Shown here: one piece after another, positions 18,907 through 27,520 of the stretch
How positions within the stretch are numbered: position 1 is the first letter of the stretch
How the letters are laid out: each line of letters starts with the position of its first letter
Position numbers and translations under genes: made by a program
Notes under the pieces: model-generated
Told to the model about the DNA's origin: nothing
What the model saw: the letters and a program-made list of their open reading frames with translations, nothing else
Database searches by the model: none
From: Bacteroidales bacterium
GTDB lineage: Bacteria > Bacteroidota > Bacteroidia > Bacteroidales > F082
NCBI GenBank assembly: GCA_016936505.1
Contig: JAFGXS010000002.1
Coordinates: 62,001 to 126,000 of the forward strand
DNA: 64,000 bases
Reading direction: 5' to 3'

Positions 18907-19416
18907 TTGACTTTGAATAAGGAAGAGAGATTTAATCAGATTCTGTCTGAAAACAGCGAGAGAATAAAGCGCATTTGCGGTTATTATAATTCTGATCCGG
19001 AAGATCAAAAAGACATGTATCAGGATGTGCTGATTAATATCTGGAATAGTCTGGACAATTTCAGGGGTGAATCGGCTGTGAGCACCTGGATTTATCGTAT
19101 CGCAGTGAATACTTCTTTAAATTTTACAGGTAAAGTGTTCAGAGAAATGAAACTTATTGTTAAAGAGGATATAAGTAAATTAAAAATGATTGTTGATGAT
19201 GAAGGCGCTGAGAAAAAACTTAAAGAGGAAGAGAATTTTGAACGACTTCAATGCGAATTAAATCAACTTTCAGTTATTGATAAGGCACTAATCTCGCTCG
19301 TGATAGAAGGACTAAGCATGAAGGAAATTGCTGAAATAATTGGAATAACGGAACCCAATGTCAAGGTGAAAATTCACAGGGTAAAAACGCAGCTTAAAAC
19401 TAAACTGGGGGTATAA
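18907..19416 (+). CDS. ECF-type RNA polymerase sigma factor
   Basis: A 169-aa sigma-70 family protein of ECF size. Region 2 reads QKDMYQDVLINIWNSLDNFRGESAVSTWIYRIAVNTSLNF (shown here only to locate it, residues 35-75), and region 4 has the helix-turn-helix MKEIAEIIGITEPNVKVKIHR (about residues 138-158). Translation begins at a TTG; a second TTG two codons later is an alternative. The next gene starts 2 bp after the stop, so the pair is almost certainly coupled. The target regulon is not visible. Confidence 0.85.
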   Translation: MTLNKEERFNQILSENSERIKRICGYYNSDPEDQKDMYQDVLINIWNSLDNFRGESAVSTWIYRIAVNTSLNFTGKVFREMKLIVKEDISKLKMIVDDEGAEKKLKEEENFERLQCELNQLSVIDKALISLVIEGLSMKEIAEIIGITEPNVKVKIHRVKTQLKTKLGV

Positions 19417-19418
19417 TT

Positions 19419-19958
19419 ATGAGCACACACAAAAAAGAGATTTTATCAACTGATGAATTGATTGGACAATTGAAAAGTGAAGATCTCAAATTTTCGAATA
19501 TAAGTAAAAGGCTTCAGTATGTTTATGTTACATTTATTGTAATTTATATAATATCGGTTTTAGCAAATGTTTTTTTTGATGGAACACAGGATCGGGTTTT
19601 AAGTAGCATTTGTTTTTTAATCGCGTTTATCATACTTGCATTCGTGTTCAGAAATTATGCCCGGGAATACAGGTTCGTGGACTATTCGTTACCGACTTTA
19701 AAAATGTTGAAGAAAGCGGCAAATCGATACAGGTTGTTTTATAAGGCAAAAGGCATACCGGTAATTGTTGCACTGCTGTTTTTGAATGCGGGTTTAACCC
19801 TGCAAATGATGTCAAGAATGTCTGTTTGGGTTCCGCAGGTTGTTTTCTGGAGTACAGTTTTGATATCAATAATAGTTGGATTAATTCGGTGGCAAATTAA
19901 GTATAAACCACTTTTCGATAATATTCGTCAGTTGATTTCAGAGCTTGAAAACCTTTAA
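19419..19958 (+). CDS. Four-TM protein coupled to ECF sigma factor
   Basis: A 179-aa protein with a cytoplasmic N-terminus of about 35 residues followed by four predicted membrane helices (about residues 32-50, 58-78, 112-130, 140-158) and a short charged C-terminal tail. Its start lies 2 bp after the sigma factor stop. Position suggests an anti-sigma factor or sensor, but no zinc-binding HxxxCxxC motif or other recognised anti-sigma domain is present, so this is inference from context only. Membrane proteins of this kind after ECF genes are frequent in Bacteroidetes. Confidence 0.6.
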   Translation: MSTHKKEILSTDELIGQLKSEDLKFSNISKRLQYVYVTFIVIYIISVLANVFFDGTQDRVLSSICFLIAFIILAFVFRNYAREYRFVDYSLPTLKMLKKAANRYRLFYKAKGIPVIVALLFLNAGLTLQMMSRMSVWVPQVVFWSTVLISIIVGLIRWQIKYKPLFDNIRQLISELENL

Positions 19959-20074
19959 TATTTTCATCTAAAATGATGATAACTCTTTCTCGGGTTGAGC
20001 CGATAATTCTTTAAATTTGCTTTTCAGCAAAAATAAATTGTTGTTTTATTAGTTTATTAAGCAAAATACTCTTT

Positions 20075-22747
20075 TTGAAAACATCGGTTAATCATCGTTT
20101 TATTGGCATATTTCTTTTGGCTTTAATGGTTTGGGCAGTTTCTGGTTGTTCTACCCGTCGTAATACAGCTCAATCTCGTTTTTATCATCGGCTTACCAGC
20201 CATTATAACGTGTATTGGAATGGTGAACAGAGTTATATGGAAGGTCTTGCGGTTATTAAGCAAAACGCTAAGGATGATTATAATGAAGTACTACCGGTTT
20301 TCAATTATGGCGACAAAAAACTGGCACAACAGGTGAAATCCAAAATGGAGCGGGCCATTAAAAAGGCATCATTAACCATACAGGAACATTCGATGGTGTT
20401 TAATGGCAAGGAAGAAATACCGTGGGTAGGAAAAAGTTATTTGCTCATGGGGCGGGCTCATTTTATGGAACAAAATTATACTGCTGCCCGTCGTGTTTTT
20501 GACTTTGTTTCAAAACAATACGCGCGGCTACCTTTCCAGTATGTGGCGATGCTTTGGTTATCAAAAACGTATATTGCCGAAGGTTCATACGAAAAAGCAC
20601 AGGCTCAGTTGAATTTACTCCGCACTTTTGTTGATGAGGTTAATTTTCCTGTAGAGGTAAAAAAGCAAATGCCATTAGTAGAAGCTAATTTGTACATTGC
20701 AATGAAAGACTACGAAACGGCTTACCGCTTTCTTGAGCAAGCTTTAAGAACCTGTACGGGTCGTGATGAATGCACACGAATTATGTTTATTCTTGGCCAG
20801 ATCAACCAGTTGGAACAACACTATGGACAAGCGACAAACTACTACAAAAAGGTTATTAAAAGAAACCCGGTATTTCAGATGTCGTTCGAAGCCAGGTTAA
20901 GGTTGGCTACCAGTTACGATTCTACTCATCAGGATTTAAAGTTTGTACAGAAAGTATTGGAAAAAATGGCTAAGAACCATGTTTATCAGGCGTATTTGGG
21001 GCAAATTTATTTTGCCATGGCACTGGTTGCTGAGCGAAATCATCAGGATACACTAGTGATTTATCAGCTGCGACGTTCTGTGGCAGCGTCTTCAAAAGAT
21101 AACGCGCAAAGAGCCGTTTCGGCTTTAAAGCTGGCTCAGATATATTTCTCCGGTAAAAAATACCTGCTTTCGAGAGCTTATTACGACACCACATTGATGT
21201 CAATGTCGAAAGACAATCCAAAATATGCTGAACTGGACAAAACGGCTTCGGTTCTGACAGAATTATCTAAATATCTTACTACAATTCAAAAACAGGATAG
21301 TTTACAGGCGTTGTCGTTCATGGACACAACCAGGCTTTATGCACTGATTGATCAGCGAATTATTTCATTCAGGAAAAATAAGGAAAAAAAACAGGAGGCT
21401 TCTGACCAGCCCGGGGTTCAGCAACCTGATTTATCTAATTCCTATGCCTCATCGCTACAGGATAATGCCTGGTACTTTTATAATCCTGTAGTTCGTACAA
21501 AAGGATATAACGATTTTGTGAGCCGTTGGGGACAAAGGAAATTGGAAGATTTGTGGTTTTTGAGTTCAAAAAACGGAGGATTTGCTTCTCAGTTGCAGAT
21601 GGCAGAAAACAACGATCAACGGCCGGAAAATTCCGGATCAAAAAGAAAGAGTCAGATTTCCGGACAAATACTACAAACCTCTTCCGATCCTGAACAAAGA
21701 GGATATTATTTAAAAGACATTCCTCGCGGTCCGCAGGCCATGTTGCATTCCGATTCTCTAATAAAGAACGCTTACGAAAAGGCAGGGTTCCTCTACCTCG
21801 ATGCTTTACACGACACGACACAGGCAATAAAGATGTACCAGAGTTATTTAAACCGGTTCCCAGAAAACAAAAAGAAGATTCAAATATGGTACACATTATA
21901 TTCATTGTATTCTTTTGTTGGAAATAATGAAAAAGCTGTTGAATTTAAATCTCTTATTTTACAGAACTTTCCTAACTCAATTTATGCCCGCGTAGTTCAA
22001 AATCCAGATTATTACAAGTCTCTCATCAGTCAACAAAAAATGGCTCGTGAAATGTATGAACGTACATACAAGGCGTATAGTAGGGGACAGTACTATCGTG
22101 TTATTGATTATGCTAACAAGGCACAGGGGAGTTACGGCTCAGACAGTTTACTGATGCCTAGGTTTCTTTATTTGAAAGCTATTTCTCTGGGTAAAGTTGA
22201 GGTTCCTGATTCGATGTATTATGCCTTACAGGATGTAATAAATAAATATCCAAAAAGCGATTTGGTTCCGAAAGCCAGGTCCCTTATAAAAATGCTGCAA
22301 CTTGAATACGGAATCGGTATTTCTCCAGCTGAAAGAGCTGCACTTTTGGCTAAAGAAAAACAAAAAAAAGGAAACAGTCCGTTTGTCTTTGATCCGAATG
22401 CTCCACAGCAAATCATGTTGATGGTTAATAAAAAACAGGTTCAGGTTAGCGCCTTGAAAGTAAGACTTTCAGATTTTAACAGAAAACAATTTAACGCGGC
22501 TCATTTAAGCATCAGTAGTTTGGAATTGAATCAGGAATATTCGCTGGTTCTGGTGAAAGATTTTCTGAACGCAGCGGATGCCCAAACCTATTATAATGTT
22601 TTAAAAACTGATAATTACGTTTTTTCAGGGATGAACCCCAAAGTTTATCAACTCTTCGTGATTTCGTTGAAAAATTATCCCTTATTTTACAGGGATAAAA
22701 ACATTGAAGCGTATAGTTTATTTTTTAAATCTAATTACAAAGAGTAG
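20075..22747 (+). CDS. porW: Type IX secretion system lipoprotein PorW/SprE
   Basis: An 890-aa TPR-rich periplasmic lipoprotein of the T9SS, the export machine of Bacteroidetes used for surface adhesins and enzymes and linked to gliding motility. The N-terminal signal ends in the lipobox VSGC (Cys25) and is followed by the family's conserved FYHRLTSHYNVYWNGEQSY segment. Successive TPR helices run over about residues 105-330 and 560-740, and a C-terminal ligand-like domain has repeated VLVKDFLNAADAQTYYNVL-type sequence. Start is a TTG at 20075. Bactofilin follows on the same strand 16 bp later, an arrangement common in the phylum. Confidence 0.85.
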   Translation: MKTSVNHRFIGIFLLALMVWAVSGCSTRRNTAQSRFYHRLTSHYNVYWNGEQSYMEGLAVIKQNAKDDYNEVLPVFNYGDKKLAQQVKSKMERAIKKASLTIQEHSMVFNGKEEIPWVGKSYLLMGRAHFMEQNYTAARRVFDFVSKQYARLPFQYVAMLWLSKTYIAEGSYEKAQAQLNLLRTFVDEVNFPVEVKKQMPLVEANLYIAMKDYETAYRFLEQALRTCTGRDECTRIMFILGQINQLEQHYGQATNYYKKVIKRNPVFQMSFEARLRLATSYDSTHQDLKFVQKVLEKMAKNHVYQAYLGQIYFAMALVAERNHQDTLVIYQLRRSVAASSKDNAQRAVSALKLAQIYFSGKKYLLSRAYYDTTLMSMSKDNPKYAELDKTASVLTELSKYLTTIQKQDSLQALSFMDTTRLYALIDQRIISFRKNKEKKQEASDQPGVQQPDLSNSYASSLQDNAWYFYNPVVRTKGYNDFVSRWGQRKLEDLWFLSSKNGGFASQLQMAENNDQRPENSGSKRKSQISGQILQTSSDPEQRGYYLKDIPRGPQAMLHSDSLIKNAYEKAGFLYLDALHDTTQAIKMYQSYLNRFPENKKKIQIWYTLYSLYSFVGNNEKAVEFKSLILQNFPNSIYARVVQNPDYYKSLISQQKMAREMYERTYKAYSRGQYYRVIDYANKAQGSYGSDSLLMPRFLYLKAISLGKVEVPDSMYYALQDVINKYPKSDLVPKARSLIKMLQLEYGIGISPAERAALLAKEKQKKGNSPFVFDPNAPQQIMLMVNKKQVQVSALKVRLSDFNRKQFNAAHLSISSLELNQEYSLVLVKDFLNAADAQTYYNVLKTDNYVFSGMNPKVYQLFVISLKNYPLFYRDKNIEAYSLFFKSNYKE

Positions 22748-22763
22748 GATTAAACAGGAAAAA

Positions 22764-23138
22764 ATGAGAAAAAACAGCAACGGAGAGAGTCCTGTTCCCA
22801 ACATTCTGGCCAGAGGTACCCGCCTGTCTGGAGAGGTTGAATCGGAAGGAGATATTAGGATTGACGGGCATTTGACCGGGAAAATTATTGCCAAAGGGAA
22901 AGTTGTTGTGGGAACCGAGGGGCTGGTTGAAGGTTCAATAGGTTGTAAGAGTATTGATATCTCAGGAAAGGTTGAGGCTAATGTTGTGGCAGAAGACCTT
23001 ACGGTACTAAAAAGTACTGCAAGAATAAAAGGAGATATTATCACAGCCAAAATTTCTATTGAACCGGGCGCTGTTTTTGAGGGGCATTGCAAAATGGAAC
23101 GCTCAGATAAGCAACCGGATGGAAAGCCAAAAAAATAA
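22764..23138 (+). CDS. Bactofilin (polymer-forming cytoskeletal protein)
   Basis: A 124-aa bactofilin. These proteins form nucleotide-free filaments on the inner membrane that position cell-wall enzymes. The core is a short right-handed beta-helix with hexapeptide-like turns: GTRLSGEVESEGDIRIDGHL, then GKIIAKGKVVVGTEGLVEG, IDISGKVEANVVAEDL and ARIKGDIITAKISIEPGAVFEG. The start at 22764 (MRKNSNGESP) puts the core at about residue 15, as in the family; the in-frame codons overlapping porW are rejected. Its last 20 bp overlap the following atpZ-like gene. Confidence 0.9.
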   Translation: MRKNSNGESPVPNILARGTRLSGEVESEGDIRIDGHLTGKIIAKGKVVVGTEGLVEGSIGCKSIDISGKVEANVVAEDLTVLKSTARIKGDIITAKISIEPGAVFEGHCKMERSDKQPDGKPKK

Positions 23139-23340
23139 ACGTTCCTCAGCGTCGTATGCAACCTATTCATCGTTGGGAATACAAATGGTTATTATTATTC
23201 TGGCCGGTGCATTTGGAGGTAGAGAGCTGGACGAAATTGTAAACTGGAAATTTCCGGTTTTTACCGTTGGATTAACTATCTTGGCTCTGATTTTAGCGAT
23301 GATTTATTTTATGGCTGAAATATTCAAGAGAAATAAATAA
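23119..23340 (+). CDS. atpZ: AtpZ/AtpI-family small membrane protein
   Basis: A 73-aa protein with two membrane helices (YSSLGIQMVIIILAGAFGGRELD and FTVGLTILALILAMIYFMAEI). The glycine-rich first helix followed by charged residues and the size fit the AtpZ/AtpI accessory family, whose genes normally head ATP synthase operons. It overlaps bactofilin by 20 bp. The expected atpB, atpE and following genes are absent downstream. The start at 23119 removes an implausible upstream overlap. Confidence 0.8.
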   Translation: MESQKNKRSSASYATYSSLGIQMVIIILAGAFGGRELDEIVNWKFPVFTVGLTILALILAMIYFMAEIFKRNK

Positions 23341-23357
23341 CCCGTTGATTATCTGAT

Positions 23358-23738
23358 ATGAAAAATGCAAAGCTAAAATTAACCTTTCATGTTACGCTGT
23401 TTACTTTTTTCGTAGCGGCAATCTCTGTTCTGGTACAAATATTTGTACCACAATTGGCTATTACCCCGGTTTACCCGTTTGTTTTGATTTTCTTTTTTCT
23501 GGCTACCTGGCTTATTTTAATGGTACTTGAAAAAAGTTTTCGTTCAAAACTGAGTCGCTTTGCCAATGCTTATATGCTGGTTAATTTCATTAAACTCATT
23601 TTGTTTTCTGCTGTGATCGCTGTTTATGCAATTTCAAATAAGACAGATGCCGTATCATTTGTGATCACTTTTTTTGTGTACTATATTTTTTACACGTTAT
23701 TTGAAGTTATAGAGCTTCGGAAGTTGAATTCACAGTAA
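23358..23738 (+). CDS. Four-TM protein in the usual AtpI position
   Basis: A 126-aa protein with four membrane helices. It follows atpZ by 17 bp. In many Bacteroidetes a small polytopic protein sits at this place between atpZ and atpB, and the topology fits the AtpI (ATP synthase protein I) type, although sequence conservation is low. Here it is the last gene of the run; 310 bp without a gene follow before greA. Function beyond a possible role in Fo rotor assembly is not inferable. Confidence 0.62.
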   Translation: MKNAKLKLTFHVTLFTFFVAAISVLVQIFVPQLAITPVYPFVLIFFFLATWLILMVLEKSFRSKLSRFANAYMLVNFIKLILFSAVIAVYAISNKTDAVSFVITFFVYYIFYTLFEVIELRKLNSQ

Positions 23739-24048
23739 AAGATTTTCTTTGTGTCTGTTGAAAATAATGAGAAATAACGTATCTTAGAGCAAGAATTTTA
23801 AAAAGGAAAACAAAGACAAAAAGAAGATACTTTTTGTTGGCAGGCCGAATTCAGAAACACGACCAGCATCCGGAATTTTTTCAAAAGACTTATAGAAAAT
23901 GTGTGAATTAAATTTTTATAGAATAAGCATTTTGGATTACACCCAGTTGAATCGTGTTTTTTCATTGGACTAATTTTATATTTTTGCAGGCTGAAAGACC
24001 TCTTATGGGGGTCTTTTATCTTTTTTATGACTTCAAACAAATAAGAAT
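23739..24048 (+). promoter_or_regulatory. Intergenic region with greA promoter box and leader hairpin
   Basis: In this 310-bp gap the first 230 bp show nothing coding. A TATTTTTG -7 box lies at 23979-23986. Immediately downstream is a 9-bp hairpin (23994-24016, loop TTATG) followed by TTATC and six T residues, which is the form of an intrinsic terminator. It precedes the greA ATG by 32 bp, so it would act as an attenuator in the greA leader. Confidence 0.55.
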
Positions 24049-24525
24049 ATGGCAGAATCAAGGTATTTTACAGAAGAAGGATTACAAAAACTGCGTGACG
24101 AACTAGAACAACTTACTACCGTAGAACGGAAAAAAATTTCGGAGGCTATTGCCGAAGCCAGAGACAAGGGCGATTTGTCGGAAAATGCTGAATACGATGC
24201 CGCCAAAGAAGCACAGGGCTTGTTGGAGTTGAAGATTTCCAAATTACAGGAACTGATCAGTAATGCACGCATCATTGATGAATCAAAAATGGATAAATCA
24301 AAGGTTTTGATTTTATCTACCGTAAAAGTTAAGAACTCAAAAAACGGAGCTGTAATGTCTTATACACTGGTTCCCGAAAAAGAAGCTGATTTTAAAAGTG
24401 GTAAGATATCGGTGAGTTCACCTATAGCCAAAGGTTTGCTGGGTAAAACTGTTGGCGAAACCGCCGAGATCCAAATACCTGCCGGTACGGTTCAGTTAGA
24501 AATTGTTGATATTACACGTGAATAA
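24049..24525 (+). CDS. greA: Transcription elongation factor GreA
   Basis: A 158-aa factor that enters the RNA polymerase secondary channel and stimulates cleavage of backtracked RNA. The N-terminal coiled coil carries the acidic tip in GDLSENAEYDAAKE (about residues 40-55), and the C-terminal FKBP-like globular domain includes SPIAKGLLGKTVGE and the final QLEIVDI. Length is standard. The HIT gene starts 35 bp downstream, probably on the same transcript, ended by the hairpin at 24966. Confidence 0.96.
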   Translation: MAESRYFTEEGLQKLRDELEQLTTVERKKISEAIAEARDKGDLSENAEYDAAKEAQGLLELKISKLQELISNARIIDESKMDKSKVLILSTVKVKNSKNGAVMSYTLVPEKEADFKSGKISVSSPIAKGLLGKTVGETAEIQIPAGTVQLEIVDITRE

Positions 24526-24560
24526 TTGTAGTTTTATCGTTCATTTCAAAAACAAAGAAA

Positions 24561-24962
24561 ATGGCAACTATCTTCACTAAAATTGTTAACGGGGAAATTC
24601 CTTCTTACAAGATTGCTGAAACAGAAGACTATTATGCTTTTTTGGACATAAACCCTTTGGCTAAAGGACATGCGCTGGCAATTCCAAAAAAGGAGGTAAA
24701 CTACATTCTTGATATGGAGGATGAATTGTTGAAGGGATTGATGGTTTTTGCTAAAAAAGTGGGAAAAGCTGTTGAGTCTGTAGTTGAATGTAAAAGAATT
24801 GGAATAACTGTTATCGGGCTTGAGGTTCCACATACACACATTCATCTCATTCCGATAAATTCTATTTATGATATGGATTTTAAACAACCCAAGAAAAAGT
24901 TTTCGCCCGAAGAATTTTCACAGCTTGCTGATCAAATCAAAACAGCATATGATAATTTGTAA
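24561..24962 (+). CDS. HIT-family nucleotide hydrolase/transferase
   Basis: A 133-aa histidine-triad protein. The N-terminal signature IFTKIVNGEIPSYKI is that of the Hint/HIT branch and the active-site triad is PHTHIHLIPI (about residues 94-103). Such enzymes hydrolyse nucleotide phosphoramidates or related P-N/P-S linkages; the physiological substrate in bacteria is usually unknown. It follows greA by 35 bp on the same strand and is closed by a strong convergent terminator. Confidence 0.92.
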   Translation: MATIFTKIVNGEIPSYKIAETEDYYAFLDINPLAKGHALAIPKKEVNYILDMEDELLKGLMVFAKKVGKAVESVVECKRIGITVIGLEVPHTHIHLIPINSIYDMDFKQPKKKFSPEEFSQLADQIKTAYDNL

Positions 24963-24965
24963 ACT

Positions 24966-24995
24966 AAAAGCGGCCTCATTGAGGCCGCTTTTTTT
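24966..24995. terminator. Bidirectional terminator between HIT gene and C69 dipeptidase
   Basis: A 10-bp stem, AAGCGGCCTC with GAGGCCGCTT, loop ATT, with a run of T on the plus strand and A on the 5' side. It serves both convergent genes. Confidence 0.9.
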
Positions 24996-26751
24996 AATTC
25001 TGACTTTCTTTATCCAATAATTTGTTTCCGGTTTGTCGTACAACTTCTTTGTAGTAAGTTGAATCGTAACCGGGCTGTTCTAATTTCGGGTTTACATACA
25101 AATATCCTTTCTTGGATGGAAGCGTAGTCTTGATATTTCCGTCCATATAGCGCATAAACAGGTATTGGTATAGTTTTACCCATGTGTGAAATGTCTTTGA
25201 AGCCATATCGTTGCTGTATTGGGTCAGATATGCTATGGCTTGGTTAGGGTCGTTTTTATAAAGAACTTCAGCACCAGCATCTACTGCTGGAGTATTGGTG
25301 ATAAATTCATTTTCCAGTTTGTTTTGTGCTTTTTCAATATCGGGATGAATACGATCCCAGGCGCTGTAAGCAAAGTTCTCTACCTGATTAAAAATCCAGA
25401 AACCGGAAGTGTTAGACCATTCCATCAAGCCGCCATTACCAACTTTAAAATTTTCAGGTACTATTGTTGTACAAGAGTAAATGGGCATGTAAACAGTTCC
25501 TGAAGCGTCGTCAACACCCCACCAGATAATACCACCAATAGCATCGGGCAACCAGCTGCGCGACTGTGCAACAAATGTAAATCCTGTTTGCTGAGTAGCC
25601 GTGGCACGTTCGTTCAGATATTCTTTTCCATCAACTTTCCAGGTTAAAGGCCTCCAGCGATAAGGGCAGTGAAACGGACCCGCTCCCACATCTTTACTCA
25701 TGTCCAGTTCTGTTCCTTCAAGGTGATTACGCATAAAATGCATCATATCTTTCAATGTTACTTTTTTATCGGGTTTAATCCACAAAGGCATACGGTTGGT
25801 GGCGTAGTTGTTTACATTTTTATCGCCATTAGCCAATTTTTTACCGTGTTCCACATCTCCTTTTACATAATCCCAATATTGATTCATCCCTTTTTTTACA
25901 TCGTTGAACATGCTCCAAACGCGGATTTCACAAAAACGGGCAGCCCCAAAATCAACAGGGGCATAAGTATCTGAAAAGGAGAAGTCCTTATCTTTTCCTT
26001 TAAACCATCCCATTTTACGGGCAAAACTGATAACATCAGATGAATAAATGGTTTCAACCTCAGGGTTAAAAACCTTGTCCATTTCCTTATCTGTGATGGA
26101 GGTTTTACCATTATCCAGTGGAAAAGTGGTAATACGTGCCTGATTGGCATGTCCGGAAACATATCCATCGGGAATACGTCTTGCAACCCAAACAGCTCCC
26201 AGGCTGTCTTTGCCTTTTCCAATCATTTCCAGAATCCAGGCCTCGTCTTTGTCGGCAATAGAGAACGATTCACCTTCGCTGTAGTAACCATATTTTGCTA
26301 CCAGGCTGGTCATAACTTTAATTGCTTCTCGAGCTGATTTTGAACGTTGCAGCGCAAGGTAAATAAGGCTCCCGTAATCAACTTTAGCATCTGGCTGATG
26401 GTGTAATTCAGAACGCCCTCCAAAAGTGGTTTCTCCAATAGCAACCTGATACTCATTCATATTGCCAATTACATTGTAGGTCTGATATGCCTGTTCTATT
26501 TTTCCCAGATATTTTCCGCTGTCCCAGTCATAGACATCCATCACGGTTCCTTTAGGCCAAATACCTGCTGGCCAGTGATACAGTTCGCCATAAAGTAAAT
26601 GTGAATCGGCACTGTATGAAATCATTACAGAACCGTCAGCTGATGCTCCTTTGGTTACCAGATAGTTTGTGCAGGCCATAATTTGGTTGGTTCCGGCTAC
26701 AAATAATAAGGTTAAAAGTGCAAAAAATAAAGAAGAGTTGAGTTTTTTCAT
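24994..26751 (-). CDS. C69-family dipeptidase, exported
   Basis: A 585-aa N-terminal nucleophile hydrolase of the PepD/C69 family. A signal peptide is followed by CTNYLVTKGASADGSVMISY; the Cys at about residue 27 would become the catalytic N-terminal nucleophile after cleavage. Other family landmarks include GETTFGGR, ADKDEAWILEMIGKG and the Trp-rich centre WKVDGKEYLNERATATQQTGF. It should release amino acids from dipeptides in the periplasm. A TAACTTTG box at 26814-26807 is a candidate promoter element. Length is normal for the family. Confidence 0.9.
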   Translation of the reverse strand: MKKLNSSLFFALLTLLFVAGTNQIMACTNYLVTKGASADGSVMISYSADSHLLYGELYHWPAGIWPKGTVMDVYDWDSGKYLGKIEQAYQTYNVIGNMNEYQVAIGETTFGGRSELHHQPDAKVDYGSLIYLALQRSKSAREAIKVMTSLVAKYGYYSEGESFSIADKDEAWILEMIGKGKDSLGAVWVARRIPDGYVSGHANQARITTFPLDNGKTSITDKEMDKVFNPEVETIYSSDVISFARKMGWFKGKDKDFSFSDTYAPVDFGAARFCEIRVWSMFNDVKKGMNQYWDYVKGDVEHGKKLANGDKNVNNYATNRMPLWIKPDKKVTLKDMMHFMRNHLEGTELDMSKDVGAGPFHCPYRWRPLTWKVDGKEYLNERATATQQTGFTFVAQSRSWLPDAIGGIIWWGVDDASGTVYMPIYSCTTIVPENFKVGNGGLMEWSNTSGFWIFNQVENFAYSAWDRIHPDIEKAQNKLENEFITNTPAVDAGAEVLYKNDPNQAIAYLTQYSNDMASKTFHTWVKLYQYLFMRYMDGNIKTTLPSKKGYLYVNPKLEQPGYDSTYYKEVVRQTGNKLLDKESQN

Positions 26752-26857
26752 GTATTCATTTTTTTGTGAATATTCTATTATAAGATCTTTGATTTTTGTC
26801 TGTATACAAAGTTAATTTATTTAGCGAAAAACCGGAATGGAAAAGAAGAGTAATAAC

Positions 26858-27511
26858 TTAAAGCTCACTAATGCAAGAAGGATGGATGTGAGCATATTTT
26901 TCTTTTTTTACTTCCAGAAGAAAATTTTTCATGGTATGAAAAGGGCCTTTAACGGCAGTCAGGTTCATGAGCCATAAAGGAACCCTTCCGCCGGCATTAA
27001 CTTCTACGACGAGAGTTATTTTAACGTTACCATCGTGTTCGGGAACAAATTTCCATTGAGAATAGGCAAAAGGAATACGAACATAGTTTTTTTGCTTTGG
27101 ATAAAAATCATCGATGCTCGTTGAAGTAATGGTGACTACTTTTGATATTGAATCCTGATGTAAAATAACATCTGTCACTACATCTCTGTCGGTAACAGGC
27201 CAGGGAATATTAGTTTGCCCATAATAGACCCAATGTTTTGGTCCGTAAAATTTAAGAATCTTGCTGGATTTATACATGTAAAACCAGTTTTTCTGGTTTT
27301 TAAGGTCTTTAACAAGGGCAACAAGCGATGCAAGAGGCGCGTGTGCTTCTGCGGTAACCTTAACAATCTTTAGGTCTGTGCTGTCAGAAATCTGTGTATA
27401 AACAATAATTCCATCGTTATCTTTTACTTTTTTCCAGTCCGATTCCTTTTTGGGATGACATTGCAGTCCCAATAGAAAAACGGTGGCCATAAGTAAAAGT
27501 GAACTTTTCAA
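26858..27511 (-). CDS. START-domain lipid-binding-like protein, exported
   Basis: A 217-aa protein with a hydrophobic signal ending in LLGLQC, a possible lipobox, followed by a START/Bet v1-like domain: WKKVKDNDGIIVYTQ, then KDLKNQKNWFYMYKSSKIL, VYYGQTNIPWPVTDRDVVTD, YVRIPFAYSQWKFVPEHDGNVKITLVVEVNAGGRVPLWLMN. This layout is typical of bacterial START-like proteins annotated from Bacteroidetes and Proteobacteria; the bound lipid is unknown. It lies 9 bp downstream of ribF on the same strand and is likely in the asd-ribF operon. Confidence 0.8.
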   Translation of the reverse strand: MKSSLLLMATVFLLGLQCHPKKESDWKKVKDNDGIIVYTQISDSTDLKIVKVTAEAHAPLASLVALVKDLKNQKNWFYMYKSSKILKFYGPKHWVYYGQTNIPWPVTDRDVVTDVILHQDSISKVVTITSTSIDDFYPKQKNYVRIPFAYSQWKFVPEHDGNVKITLVVEVNAGGRVPLWLMNLTAVKGPFHTMKNFLLEVKKEKYAHIHPSCISEL

Positions 27512-27520
27512 AATTCAGAA

